From Fulvivirga lutea (GTDB lineage: Bacteria; Bacteroidota; Bacteroidia; Cytophagales; Cyclobacteriaceae), in assembly GCF_017068455.1 (NCBI RefSeq), contig NZ_CP070608.1:1-64000 (forward strand): DNA of 64,000 bases. Reading direction: 5' to 3'. Shown here piece by piece: positions 47,732-56,429 of this stretch; position 1 is the first letter of the stretch, and each line of letters begins with the position of its first letter. A model generated the notes under the pieces. The model saw only the letters and a list, made by a program, of their open reading frames with translations. It did not search any database and was not told where the DNA came from. The position numbers were made by a program, and so were the translations under genes.

Positions 47732-47983
47732 ATGTTTTTAGAAGTAGTAACCCCAACTAAAAAAGTATTTGCAGGCGAAGTAAGCATTGTTACTTTTCCT
47801 GGAGTTGACGGATCTTTTCAGGTAATGAATGATCACGCTCCTATTGTAAGTACTTTAAAAAAAGGTGAGTTAGTCTACAAAGTAGCTAAAGGCGGTGAAG
47901 ATGGTGTAGAAATCACTGGTGGAGTTGTTGAAGTTTTAAACAACAGAATTGTTGTTTTAGCTGATGGACTCGTAGAGGCCTAA
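47732..47983 (+). CDS. atpC: ATP synthase epsilon subunit, short form
   Basis: This is the central-stalk subunit linking F1 to Fo. It has only 83 residues, corresponding to the N-terminal beta-sandwich (LEVVTPTKKVFAGEVSIVTFPG to VVEVLNNRIVVLADG). The C-terminal helical pair that inhibits ATP hydrolysis in E. coli (about 50 residues) is absent. It starts 24 nt after atpD. A terminator follows directly. Confidence 0.95.
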   Translation: MFLEVVTPTKKVFAGEVSIVTFPGVDGSFQVMNDHAPIVSTLKKGELVYKVAKGGEDGVEITGGVVEVLNNRIVVLADGLVEA

Positions 47984-48004
47984 TCGCCAAAAATCAATAA
48001 ATTG

Positions 48005-48033
48005 AAAGCCACTCGCTAGCGGGTGGCTTTTTT
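48005..48033. terminator. Bidirectional terminator of atpC and the convergent gene
   Basis: The stem AAAGCCAC/GTGGCTTT (48005-48012 with 48023-48030) is followed by a T-run. The stop codon of the convergent minus-strand gene (48016-48018) lies inside the loop region. Confidence 0.85.
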
Positions 48034-48321
48034 CTTGCCAAAGATCTTAGAAAACATCCGTTTTTCAAACTCCCAGAAAAACTTAAACTGGCCAAAAATG
48101 AATCCATATATCAAAAGTATAACATTATATATTGGGAGTATGAGCAAATAATAGAGAATAGTAAAAAGTATGTTTTGCTCACCATCTTCTACAAAAAATG
48201 AAACTACAGGTTTCTTCAAAAACATTACGGTAAAACCTGTGCATGCAAAAACAATCAGAATTATAAATACCTGAACTCTGCTTACTTGCCACTTATCTTC
48301 AAGTTTTTTAATCCAATTCAT
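48016..48321 (-). CDS. Conserved small membrane protein
   Basis: This 101-residue protein has two hydrophobic helices (about 17-37 and 50-77) and starts MNWIKKLEDKWQVSRVQVF. A Trp/Phe-rich, basic C terminus follows (FWEFEKRMFSKIFGKKK). It belongs to a type of small protein I know from Bacteroidota genomes but cannot assign a function to. It overlaps the pseudouridine synthase gene by 4 nt, so the two are co-transcribed. Confidence 0.65.
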   Translation of the reverse strand: MNWIKKLEDKWQVSRVQVFIILIVFACTGFTVMFLKKPVVSFFVEDGEQNILFTILYYLLILPIYNVILLIYGFIFGQFKFFWEFEKRMFSKIFGKKKATR

Positions 48322-48998
48322 GAGGCCACTCCATCAAAAAGTTTCCAAATTTGATCGTTAGGTGTTTTGGCCGTAACACGTACCGGCTCCTGCTTTACAG
48401 GGTGCACAAAAGACACCTCTCTTGAGTGAAGGTATATTGCTGATTGATCATTGGACTTATCACCACCATACTTCACATCTCCGAAAATTGGACAGCCAAT
48501 TTTGGCTAATTGTACTCTTATTTGATGAGGCCTACCCGTTTGAGGTTTCACTTCTAGCAAATAATACTCTGCGAAATGACCTATCAATCGATAATTCAAA
48601 ATGGCTTTTTGGCCGCCTTTACCTTCTTTGTTAAATGCAGTAACTTTATTGGCAGCACCGTCTTTTTTAAGCCAATGAACCAGCTCTCCTTCTAATTCTG
48701 CGGGCTTTTGTTTTGTTAAAGCCCAATAAGTTTTTTCTACTTCTCTATCACGGAATAGCTTATTCATCCGCTCTAACCCCTTCGATGTTCGGGCAAATAT
48801 AACCGCCCCACTCACTGGCCTGTCCAAACGATGTATCACACCTAAAAACACATCGCCCGGCTTTTTATATTTCTTTTTTATGTATGCTTTCACTTCTTCA
48901 CCAAGTGGATCATCCCCTGTATCATCACCCTGCACTAATGCTCCGGCTGGCTTATTAACAATTATCAAATGGTTGTCCTCGTATAAAGGTTGAATCAT
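48318..48998 (-). CDS. RluA-family RNA pseudouridine synthase
   Basis: This enzyme isomerises specific uridines in rRNA or tRNA. It has 226 residues, the short form without an S4 domain. The catalytic Asp lies in HRLDRPVSGAVIFAR (RluA signature HRLDxxxSG), and GRPHQIRVQLAKIG follows. The exact target site cannot be told from sequence. It overlaps the small membrane protein gene by 4 nt. Confidence 0.93.
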   Translation of the reverse strand: MIQPLYEDNHLIIVNKPAGALVQGDDTGDDPLGEEVKAYIKKKYKKPGDVFLGVIHRLDRPVSGAVIFARTSKGLERMNKLFRDREVEKTYWALTKQKPAELEGELVHWLKKDGAANKVTAFNKEGKGGQKAILNYRLIGHFAEYYLLEVKPQTGRPHQIRVQLAKIGCPIFGDVKYGGDKSNDQSAIYLHSREVSFVHPVKQEPVRVTAKTPNDQIWKLFDGVAS

Positions 48999-49077
48999 AT
49001 TTTCATTTCTTATTCTCTCACAAAATTATGAATTAATACAGCCTTGTATTGATTCAACTTCATTTACTTTTGAATTA

Positions 49078-49542
49078 ATGTACAGCAAAGAAGAATCAGC
49101 GGTAATAAGAAAGAAATTCTGGACAGCTCTAGGCAGGCATTTATCTTCAAAACCATCTGCCGAGGGCCTTAAGGTCAATTGGTTAAACTACAAAACAGGC
49201 GTTAAGCACCTTTTTTTTCGAATGGACATCATTAAAAAAGAGGCGTATATTGGAATTGAACTTCACCATCCGGATGAAGGCATTAGGGAGCTGTTCTTTG
49301 AGCAATTCTTAGAGCTCAAAACTTACTTACATAGCATATTGGAGGAAGAATGGATTTGGGATGAAGAATATTACCAAGAAGATTCTAATAAGTACATATC
49401 ACGAATATTTACGAGCAAAAAAGGGTTAACCATTTTCAATCAGGAGCATTGGCCGGAGTTAATAAACTTTCTTGCCCCTAGAATGCGCAAATTAGATGAG
49501 TTTTGGAGTGACGCTAAATATAGTTTTGATGCTTTGAAGTAA
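49078..49542 (+). CDS. DUF4268 domain protein
   Basis: This 154-residue protein shows the DUF4268 pattern: FWTALGRHL near the N terminus, then GVKHLFFRMDIIKKEAYIGIEL and the Trp-rich EEEWIWDEEY stretch. DUF4268 domains occur alone or fused to nuclease-like parts; the function is unknown. The gene is divergent from the RluA-type gene and abuts prfC (stops 1 nt apart, convergent). Confidence 0.75.
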   Translation: MYSKEESAVIRKKFWTALGRHLSSKPSAEGLKVNWLNYKTGVKHLFFRMDIIKKEAYIGIELHHPDEGIRELFFEQFLELKTYLHSILEEEWIWDEEYYQEDSNKYISRIFTSKKGLTIFNQEHWPELINFLAPRMRKLDEFWSDAKYSFDALK

Positions 49543-51123
49543 TTAAAACTCCGAAGTAAAATGAAAGTCTATCTCAGGGAAATTGTCTTGCACCATGGTT
49601 AACCAGGATTTTGACTCTGCCATAAATACCAGTTTGCCATCTTTATCCTGAGCAATGTGTCTGTATTTAGACTTCACAAACTCATCCAGTTTCTTTTTAT
49701 CCTTACTACTTATCCAACAAGCCTTATACAAGTTCATTGACATAAAGTCACATGAAGCTCCGTATTCGTGCTTTAGCCTGTGCTGGATAACTTCAAACTG
49801 AAGTGCGCCCACGGTACCCACCACTTTTCTGGCCCCCATTTCATAGGTAAATAATTGCGCCACACCTTCTTCCATTAATTGGCTAAGCCCTTTTTCCAGC
49901 TGCTTGGTCTTCATGGCGTCTTTATTGATAACCTCTTTGAAAATCTCAGGCGAGAAACTTGGAATACCCTTATAAACCGTTTTCTCACCTTCTGTAAGGG
50001 TATCGCCAATTTTTAAATTACCTGTATCATATAAACCCACAATATCTCCAGGCCACGCCTCATCTACTAGTTCCTTCTCCTGGGCCATAAATGCAGTTAC
50101 ATTAGAGAACCTGATTTTTTTATCTGCTCTTACGTGATGGTATGTTTTACCTCTTTCAAATTTTCCAGAGCAAACCCGTATAAATGCAATCCTGTTTCTA
50201 TGGTTAGGATCCATATTGGCGTGAATTTTAAAAATAAACCCAGAAAATTTACTTTCATCAGGCTTAATAACACGCTCCTCAGTTTCGCGTTCTATAGGTG
50301 CTGGAGCCATTTTAATGAAGCTATCTAGCAATTCTTTAACACCAAAATTATTTACTGCACTTCCAAAGAATACGGGAGCTACATTACCTGACAAATATTC
50401 ATTAACATCAAACTCTGAATATACACCTTCAATTAGCTCAACATCTTCTCTTAGTTGGTTGGCATAATTCACACCTAAAGATTTCTCTAATTGCTCATCT
50501 TCAAGATTGTTGATGCTTATCCCCTCACCTTCAAGCTTAGTTTTACTAGCTGTGAATAAATGAAGGTTTTTGTTGTACAAGCTATAAACACCTTTAAATT
50601 CTTTACCCATACCAATTGGCCAAGATAATGGCCTAACATTGATATTCAGTTTCTCCTCAATTTCATCTAATAACTCGTACGGATCGCGACCTTCCCTATC
50701 CAACTTATTGATAAAACAGATGACAGGTGTGTTTCTCATACGACACACCTCCATCAATTTCTCAGTCTGAATTTCTACACCCTTCACGCAATCAATCACC
50801 ATCACAACACTATCAACAGCTGTTAATGTTCTATAGGTATCCTCAGCAAAATCCTGGTGACCTGGAGTATCTAACAAGTTGATTTTAACTCCATCGTAAT
50901 TAAAGCCCATAACCGAAGTAGCAACGGAGATACCTCTTTGCTTTTCTATTTCCATCCAGTCAGAACGGGCGTGCATTTTAATCTTATTCGATTTTACCGC
51001 TCCGGCAGTCTGTATGGCACCACCGAATAACAAAAGTTTTTCAGTAAGTGTGGTTTTACCAGCATCTGGGTGACTGATGATGCCAAATGTTCTTCTCTTC
51101 GCTATTTCGTCCTTAAGTGCCAT
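49543..51123 (-). CDS. prfC: Peptide chain release factor 3
   Basis: RF3 is the GTPase that removes RF1/RF2 from terminated ribosomes. It has 526 residues. The P-loop [15 protein letters not shown] is at about residues 17-31, followed by LDTPGHQDF (G3) and [17 protein letters not shown] (G4, with the RF3-specific tail). Domains II and III follow. The upstream region holds a 7-bp tandem repeat and an inverted repeat. Confidence 0.97.
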   Translation of the reverse strand: MALKDEIAKRRTFGIISHPDAGKTTLTEKLLLFGGAIQTAGAVKSNKIKMHARSDWMEIEKQRGISVATSVMGFNYDGVKINLLDTPGHQDFAEDTYRTLTAVDSVVMVIDCVKGVEIQTEKLMEVCRMRNTPVICFINKLDREGRDPYELLDEIEEKLNINVRPLSWPIGMGKEFKGVYSLYNKNLHLFTASKTKLEGEGISINNLEDEQLEKSLGVNYANQLREDVELIEGVYSEFDVNEYLSGNVAPVFFGSAVNNFGVKELLDSFIKMAPAPIERETEERVIKPDESKFSGFIFKIHANMDPNHRNRIAFIRVCSGKFERGKTYHHVRADKKIRFSNVTAFMAQEKELVDEAWPGDIVGLYDTGNLKIGDTLTEGEKTVYKGIPSFSPEIFKEVINKDAMKTKQLEKGLSQLMEEGVAQLFTYEMGARKVVGTVGALQFEVIQHRLKHEYGASCDFMSMNLYKACWISSKDKKKLDEFVKSKYRHIAQDKDGKLVFMAESKSWLTMVQDNFPEIDFHFTSEF

Positions 51124-51147
51124 AGTATTTTCAAAGGTGCGAAGTTA

Positions 51148-51193
51148 AACGTTCAAAGTTCAAAGTTCAAAGTAGTTACCAACTTTGAACGTT
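51148..51193. repeat. GTTCAAA tandem repeat and 13-bp inverted repeat upstream of prfC/dnaK
   Basis: Three tandem copies of GTTCAAA fill 51151-51171. AACGTTCAAAGTT (51148-51160) and its exact complement AACTTTGAACGTT (51181-51193) form a perfect 13-bp inverted repeat with a 20-bp spacer. It lies in the divergent promoter region of prfC and dnaK. A transcript from either strand could fold into a hairpin. Confidence 0.75.
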
Positions 51194-51211
51194 CAACTTA
51201 GAACTAATTTC

Positions 51212-51251
51212 TGACATTCTGTCACCAAAAACCTTTTGGCATAACCATTGA
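51212..51251 (+). promoter_or_regulatory. dnaK heat-shock-type control region
   Basis: A palindrome TGACA-TTC-TGTCA (51212-51224) is followed after 12 bp by TGGCAT (51237-51242), 5 bp, and TTGA (51248-51251). The layout matches that of grpE: the palindrome is 13 bp long in both, the gap is 12 bp in both, and the GG-to-TTG-G distance is 12 bp in both. Transcription would start near 51263, leaving about 45 nt before the dnaK ATG. Confidence 0.6.
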
Positions 51252-51308
51252 TCAATGAATAGCAGTTAAACGACTATTGAATTTTAAAATATAAGTTATA
51301 AAACGATC

Positions 51309-53243
51309 ATGGGAAAAATTATTGGAATAGACTTAGGAACAACCAACTCTTGCGTAGCGGTAATGGAGGGGAACGAGCCTGTTGTTATCCCAAATAGCGA
51401 AGGAAGAAGAACTACACCTTCTATCGTTGCTTTTTTAGAGGATGGCAAAGGTGAGAGAAAAGTAGGTGATCCTGCAAAAAGACAGGCAATTACCAACCCA
51501 ACAAACACTATTAGCTCAGTGAAGCGTTTCATGGGTAAGAAATACTCTGAAGTTGGTGAAGAATTGAAAACTGTATCATACCCACTTGAAAAAGGTAATA
51601 ATGATACTGTTAGAGTTAAAATTGGAGATAGAAATTATACTCCACAGGAAATATCAGCAATGATTTTGCAGAAAATGAAATCTACAGCTGAAGATTACCT
51701 TGGCACTGAAGTAAAGGAGGCGGTAATTACCGTACCTGCTTATTTTAACGATGCTGAAAGACATGCAACAAAAGAGGCAGGTCAGATTGCCGGATTAGAA
51801 GTAAAAAGAATTATCAACGAGCCAACAGCTGCTGCACTAGCTTATGGTTTAGATAAGAAAAATGCAGATATGAAAATTGCTGTGTATGACCTTGGTGGTG
51901 GTACATTCGATATTTCAGTATTAGAATTAGGTGATGGCGTGTTTGAAGTAAAATCTACAAATGGTGACGTTCACCTTGGTGGTGATGACTTCGACCAAGT
52001 GATCATTAACTGGCTAGCTGAAGAATTCTTATCCGATGAAAACATTGATCTAAGAAAAGATCCGATGGCGCTTCAGAGATTAAAAGAAGCAGCTGAGAAA
52101 GCTAAAATTGAATTGTCAAGCTCTACTGAGACTGAAATCAACTTGCCTTACATTATGCCGGTTGATGGAGTGCCAAAGCACTTAGTAAGAAAACTTACAA
52201 GATCTAAATTCGAGCAATTAGCTGACAACTTGGTGAAGAGATCAATGGAGCCATGCAAAAAAGCATTAGCTGATGCAGGCGTATCTCCTTCAGATATTGA
52301 CGAAGTAATTCTTGTTGGTGGTTCTACCAGAATCCCTAAAATTCAGGAAGAAGTAGAAAAATTCTTCGGTAAGAAGCCTTCTAAAGGTGTTAACCCTGAT
52401 GAGGTGGTAGCGATTGGAGCTGCTATTCAAGGTGGTGTGTTAACAGGAGAAGTAAAAGATGTTCTTCTACTTGATGTAACTCCACTTTCATTAGGTATTG
52501 AAACAATGGGTGGTGTAATGACTAAATTAATTGAGTCTAATACAACCATACCTACTAAGAAATCTGAAGTATTCTCAACTGCTGCTGACAACCAGCCATC
52601 TGTTGACATCCACGTGTTACAAGGTGAGCGTCCGATGGCTAACGATAACAGAACAATTGGAAGATTCCAATTGACTGATATTCCACCAGCACCAAGAGGT
52701 GTACCTCAAATTGAAGTAACATTCGATATTGATGCTAACGGTATCATGAATGTTTCAGCAAAAGATAAAGGAACAGGTAAAGAGCAGAAGATTAAGATCG
52801 AAGCTTCTTCCGGACTTACAGAAGAGGAAATCGAAAAGATGAAGCAGGAGGCTCAGGCTAATGCTGAATCTGACAAAGCAACGAAAGAAAGAGTTGAGAA
52901 ACTTAATTCAGCTGATTCTATGATCTTCCAGACTGAGAAGCAATTGAAAGAGTATGGTGACAAGTTATCAGACGATAACAAGTCTAAAATCAACAGTGCT
53001 TTGGAAGAATTGAAGAAAGTACACCAAGCTCAGGAAGTAGACAAAATTGATGCAGCTTTAGAAGCTTTAAATAAAGCTTGGGAAGGTGCTGCTCAGGAGA
53101 TGTATGCTGCTTCAGGAAGCCAGCCAGGCGCTGACCCTAACGCAGGTGCACAAGCAGGCGGAGCCGGAGATGCGCAAGCAAGTGGTGACAGTGACGTTTC
53201 TGACGTAGAGTTTGAAGAAGTAGACGATTCTTCTAAGAAGTAA
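51309..53243 (+). CDS. dnaK: Chaperone DnaK (Hsp70)
   Basis: DnaK is the ATP-dependent Hsp70 chaperone. It has 644 residues. The nucleotide-binding domain starts [18 protein letters not shown] and includes [14 protein letters not shown] and [14 protein letters not shown]; the substrate-binding domain starts near residue 390 ([17 protein letters not shown]). The C-terminal tail is Gly/Ala-rich and ends in an acidic EEVDD-type motif. The gene is alone, apart from grpE-dnaJ, but appears to share their control region. Confidence 0.99.
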   Translation: MGKIIGIDLGTTNSCVAVMEGNEPVVIPNSEGRRTTPSIVAFLEDGKGERKVGDPAKRQAITNPTNTISSVKRFMGKKYSEVGEELKTVSYPLEKGNNDTVRVKIGDRNYTPQEISAMILQKMKSTAEDYLGTEVKEAVITVPAYFNDAERHATKEAGQIAGLEVKRIINEPTAAALAYGLDKKNADMKIAVYDLGGGTFDISVLELGDGVFEVKSTNGDVHLGGDDFDQVIINWLAEEFLSDENIDLRKDPMALQRLKEAAEKAKIELSSSTETEINLPYIMPVDGVPKHLVRKLTRSKFEQLADNLVKRSMEPCKKALADAGVSPSDIDEVILVGGSTRIPKIQEEVEKFFGKKPSKGVNPDEVVAIGAAIQGGVLTGEVKDVLLLDVTPLSLGIETMGGVMTKLIESNTTIPTKKSEVFSTAADNQPSVDIHVLQGERPMANDNRTIGRFQLTDIPPAPRGVPQIEVTFDIDANGIMNVSAKDKGTGKEQKIKIEASSGLTEEEIEKMKQEAQANAESDKATKERVEKLNSADSMIFQTEKQLKEYGDKLSDDNKSKINSALEELKKVHQAQEVDKIDAALEALNKAWEGAAQEMYAASGSQPGADPNAGAQAGGAGDAQASGDSDVSDVEFEEVDDSSKK

Positions 53244-53264
53244 TTTAACACATAGATTCATTAG

Positions 53265-53292
53265 AAAGGGAGCAATATTGCTCCCTTTTTTT
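53265..53292 (+). terminator. dnaK terminator
   Basis: A perfect 12-bp stem AAAGGGAGCAAT/ATTGCTCCCTTT (53265-53288) with no loop bases beyond the turn is followed by a T-run. It is one of the strongest terminators in the window. Confidence 0.9.
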
Positions 53293-53365
53293 ATTTTATC
53301 GAACTATAAGTCTGTTCATCGACTACCTGTATCATGTTGATTTACAATCCGTTATATTAGTAGAT

Positions 53366-54289
53366 ATGAAAAATAATAACAGTATGTTAAAATTTGTGAT
53401 CAAGAGTTTTCTAATAGTATTTATTTCTATGGCGCTGCTCTCATGTTCAAGCGATAATGACGAGAGAGCCACCGGTAAAGCAAACATTTCGCTTACTGAT
53501 GCACCAATTGATGATGCTAATATCAAGTCAGTATTCATTTCGGTGCTAAGCGTTGAAGCAAACGGACCTGACGGCTGGGAAACTGTAGAATCATTCGAAG
53601 AGCCAGTGAAAATTGATATATTAAGTTATCAGGATGGCAATTCATATTTTCTTACTGAAGGAAGCTTAACAGCAGGAGCTTACAGTGAAATTCGATTAAT
53701 ATTAGATATTGTCGAAAGAGCTAATGGAAATCAATCAAATGTGGGTTCGTATATAGAGTATCTAGATGGCTCCACACAGCCACTTTTTGTTCCAAGTGGT
53801 GCCCAATCTGGCTACAAAGCAAAAGGAGAATTTACCATACCTGAAGGTGGTGTAGTATCACTAACATTAGACTTAGATTTAAGAAAAGCCCTAGTAAGAG
53901 CCGGCAATAGCGGTAAATATTTACTAAAGCCAGTGGTAAGACTAATAGCTAATGAAGATGCAGCGTTAATTAGCGGTAGCTTAACAGCAGAAGCAACTGA
54001 ACTTGGAAAAGTTTTAGTCTTCGCATACAATGACGGTGAATTTACCGAGTCTGAAACTGATGAACCAGGGAATGAAGAAGTTAGGTTTCCAAATGCCGTT
54101 ACTAGTGCTGATTTGGATGAAGATGGTTCATTTACGTTAGCCTTTATGGAAAGCGGAACCTATGATTTATACTTTGCCCAAGTAGATGAAGAAGGTGAGT
54201 TTATTAGCCTTTTAGGTAGCTACCAAGATGTAGCACTAGAAGGTGGTACCAATTTAACTATAGAAATTACTCTCATCGAGTTAGAGTAA
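53366..54289 (+). CDS. DUF4382 domain lipoprotein
   Basis: This is a lipoprotein of 307 residues with the lipobox LLSC (Cys about 27). A DUF4382 domain (about 35-165) begins KANISLTDAPIDDANIKSVF, typical of this family. A second beta-rich domain follows (about 195-305, ISGSLTAEATELGKVLVFAY). The function is unknown. The ATG at 53366 is used; an internal ATG at 53384 is possible. It is followed by a terminator. Confidence 0.85.
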   Translation: MKNNNSMLKFVIKSFLIVFISMALLSCSSDNDERATGKANISLTDAPIDDANIKSVFISVLSVEANGPDGWETVESFEEPVKIDILSYQDGNSYFLTEGSLTAGAYSEIRLILDIVERANGNQSNVGSYIEYLDGSTQPLFVPSGAQSGYKAKGEFTIPEGGVVSLTLDLDLRKALVRAGNSGKYLLKPVVRLIANEDAALISGSLTAEATELGKVLVFAYNDGEFTESETDEPGNEEVRFPNAVTSADLDEDGSFTLAFMESGTYDLYFAQVDEEGEFISLLGSYQDVALEGGTNLTIEITLIELE

Positions 54290-54313
54290 ATTAGTAATTC
54301 TAAAATAGGACTG

Positions 54314-54354
54314 AATCCCAAATTGATTAAAATATATCAATTTGGGATTTTTTT
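54314..54354 (+). terminator. DUF4382 gene terminator
   Basis: The stem AATCCCAAATTGAT/ATCAATTTGGGATT (54314-54327 with 54336-54349) with an 8-base loop is followed by a T-run to 54354. Confidence 0.85.
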
Positions 54355-54398
54355 ATTTATTAAAAGCTCAAATTATGCATTTTACGGGCATAATAGTT

Positions 54399-54414
54399 TG
54401 GCACAATATCTGAA
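54399..54414 (+). promoter_or_regulatory. Sigma-54-like element upstream of a 31-codon ORF
   Basis: TGGCAC (54399-54404) is followed by five bases and then CTGA (54410-54413). The GG-to-TG spacing is the same as in the grpE and dnaK elements. The expected start of transcription, near 54424, leaves a 16-nt leader before the ATG at 54440. One mismatch in the -12 box lowers confidence. Confidence 0.4.
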
Positions 54415-54439
54415 ACATTAATTATAAAATGTTAAAGTT

Positions 54440-54535
54440 ATGGACGGGTCAGAATTAAAAGGGTTGAAAATATTGGTAGCGGTTGTCTACCTAGCCTTGA
54501 TATTTGCTGCAATAGCAATATTTCAATTAATGTAG
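54440..54535 (+). CDS. 31-residue single-span membrane protein
   Basis: A complete ORF of 31 codons (ATG at 54440, TAG at 54533-54535) lies between the DUF4382 terminator and the convergent gene at 54538. The product starts MDGSELKGLK and then has one hydrophobic helix of about 20 residues ending IAIFQLM. The sequence composition suits a real single-span small protein, and a promoter-like element lies upstream. I do not recognise a family. Confidence 0.55.
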   Translation: MDGSELKGLKILVAVVYLALIFAAIAIFQLM

Positions 54536-54537
54536 AA

Positions 54538-55164
54538 CTACTTCTTATTAGATCTTAGAGATCTGAAAAAGGTAGCCCAATTGAAGGGATTAGTTAAAGG
54601 ATTAGGCCTTGGCCCATATCTGTCTTGCTGGTATCTCACCCAATTGTCCATATAGTATCTATGATTGGCCGCACCATCCATGGGTACAGTTTGTAACATA
54701 AGTGCTAATAAATCTTCATTCAAGTTATCGTAGCTATGTTCTTCAATGGGAATATTTAAAGCGAGAATTGCTTCTTTGAATATCTCTTCTGTAGGAAACG
54801 GCATAATCTCGACCGTTTCGAGAAAAGTAGTATCCGAAACCAATTCGATAACAATTGTCATATTGTCTTTATCGAAATCAGGGACTCTGAAAAATTGCTT
54901 TTCATAACCTACGGCACTCACCACCAATTCATCACCCACTAAAACAGGCATTGTAAAATAGCCTACTCTATTACTGGTAGTTCCTCTACCTGCTTTTGGC
55001 ACATAAACGTGCACTCCGGGGATACCTGAAATACTGTCTTCGCCTAAGATAATTCCTGATAATTGAATCACCTTTCTGGCACCTTGACCTGAAGCCGTGT
55101 ATTGCATGCCAGTCACTAGAATAGCGACCAAAAGAACGGTTATTATAGAGTTGATTTTACGCAA
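54538..55164 (-). CDS. Secreted CarboxypepD_reg-like protein
   Basis: This is a 208-residue secreted protein. The signal peptide (residues 1-26, ending ASGQ) precedes a carboxypeptidase regulatory-like beta domain (about 32-115, ILGEDSISGIPGVHVYVPKAGRGTTSNRVGYFTMP in two parts), then a C-terminal stretch with NRYYMDNWVRYQQDRYG. This domain type starts many TonB-dependent receptors in Bacteroidota, but here it stands alone. The start must be TTG (55162-55164), because an in-frame stop lies just upstream. Its function is unknown. Confidence 0.75.
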   Translation of the reverse strand: MRKINSIITVLLVAILVTGMQYTASGQGARKVIQLSGIILGEDSISGIPGVHVYVPKAGRGTTSNRVGYFTMPVLVGDELVVSAVGYEKQFFRVPDFDKDNMTIVIELVSDTTFLETVEIMPFPTEEIFKEAILALNIPIEEHSYDNLNEDLLALMLQTVPMDGAANHRYYMDNWVRYQQDRYGPRPNPLTNPFNWATFFRSLRSNKK

Positions 55165-55281
55165 ATTTTATGAATCAGATTGATTAATCTAACAGATATG
55201 CCATTTAACCCCGAAGTTATCAATTGAACGTCAAAGTTCCTTACAATGTTATCTATTTCTCATAAATTTGATAGTACTACA

Positions 55282-55665
55282 ATGCGACTCAAAAACTTCA
55301 ATTTATCGTTTGGTTCACAAATATTTAAAGCTTGCTCTGATGAGTCGAGGGTAAGAATTCTACATTTAATTTTTAGAAATAAGGAAATGTGCATTTCCGA
55401 CCTGGAGCATATCTTAGAGTTCACTCAAACTAAAACAAGCAGGCACCTTATTTATCTCAAAAATTCCGGAATTTTAAATACTCGTAAACAAGATCAGTGG
55501 GTTTTCTATTATCTAAAAGATGAAGTTTATGAAATAATAAGTCAGATCTTTCAATTTTTAAATAAAGATCAACTGCTAATTAAGGATCAGAATGTTTACA
55601 AAACCATGTACAGTAATCGTGAATTAGCACAAAACAAACTGGAATCTAAAAACTGGCAAACTTGA
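55282..55665 (+). CDS. ArsR-like winged-helix regulator
   Basis: This protein has 127 residues from the ATG at 55282 (MRLKNFNLSF); an ATG at 55246 gives 139. The winged helix-turn-helix covers about residues 10-90: FKACSDESRVRILHLIF, CISDLEHILEFTQTKTSRHLIYLKNSG, and the wing WVFYYLKDEV. There is no clear metal-binding Cys set (the single Cys lies in MCISDLE), so the effector is unknown. It overlaps the next gene by 4 nt (TTGA). Confidence 0.85.
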   Translation: MRLKNFNLSFGSQIFKACSDESRVRILHLIFRNKEMCISDLEHILEFTQTKTSRHLIYLKNSGILNTRKQDQWVFYYLKDEVYEIISQIFQFLNKDQLLIKDQNVYKTMYSNRELAQNKLESKNWQT

Positions 55666-56357
55666 AGAGATACAAAACAATTATTTTCGATTTAGATCAC
55701 ACACTTTGGGACTACGAGAAAAATTCACTGGAAACGCTATCAGATTTACATCAGGAATTTGAATTATCATCTTTCGGGGGTTTAGGCCTCGAAGGCTTTG
55801 TTAAAACCTTTAAGAAGGTAAATGAGGGCCTTTGGAATAAATATAATCAGGGCCAAATTGACAGGGAATATATCAAAAAGTATCGATTCAATACTATTCT
55901 ATCGAGTCATGGTATCGATAATATAGATTTATCAATGGCGCTATCATCAAGGTACATTTCTGATTGCCCTACAAAAGGTCATCTAATGCCCTATGCTTTT
56001 GAAGTGCTGGACTATTTAAGGGAAAGGTATCCACTTTACCTGCTCACAAATGGGTTTAATGACGTTCAGAGCATTAAAATCTCTAAATCAAAAATTGATC
56101 ATTATTTTGAAGGCATGGTGACTTCCGAAACGTGTGGCCATCGAAAACCTTCCAAAGAGATTTTTGAGTTTACATTGAAAAAAGCAGGTTCTCAAGCAAC
56201 TGAGGCTTTAATGATAGGCGATAACCTAAAAGCCGATATTGTGGGTGCCAGAAATGCCGCCATTGACACAGTTTATTTCAATACAGAAAAGCTAGCACAC
56301 AAAGAAGAAGTCAGCTACGAGATAAACTGTTTAAGTGAGCTGACTAAAATACTTTAA
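55662..56357 (+). CDS. YjjG-type HAD nucleotidase
   Basis: This haloacid dehalogenase-family phosphatase of 231 residues resembles YjjG, a house-cleaning pyrimidine nucleotidase. Motif I is FDLDHTLWDYEKNS (nucleophile Asp), motif II is LLTNGFND, motif III is the Lys in HRKPSKEIFEF, and motif IV is MIGDNLKADIVGARNA. The start codon is TTG (55662), overlapping the ArsR-like gene's stop, so the pair is translationally coupled. Confidence 0.9.
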   Translation: MKRYKTIIFDLDHTLWDYEKNSLETLSDLHQEFELSSFGGLGLEGFVKTFKKVNEGLWNKYNQGQIDREYIKKYRFNTILSSHGIDNIDLSMALSSRYISDCPTKGHLMPYAFEVLDYLRERYPLYLLTNGFNDVQSIKISKSKIDHYFEGMVTSETCGHRKPSKEIFEFTLKKAGSQATEALMIGDNLKADIVGARNAAIDTVYFNTEKLAHKEEVSYEINCLSELTKIL

Positions 56358-56429
56358 GAGGCGGCCTTTTCTTCGCCATTCCCTAAATTTGCGGGCACAA
56401 ATAAACCATGTTAATCAAACGATATTTAT

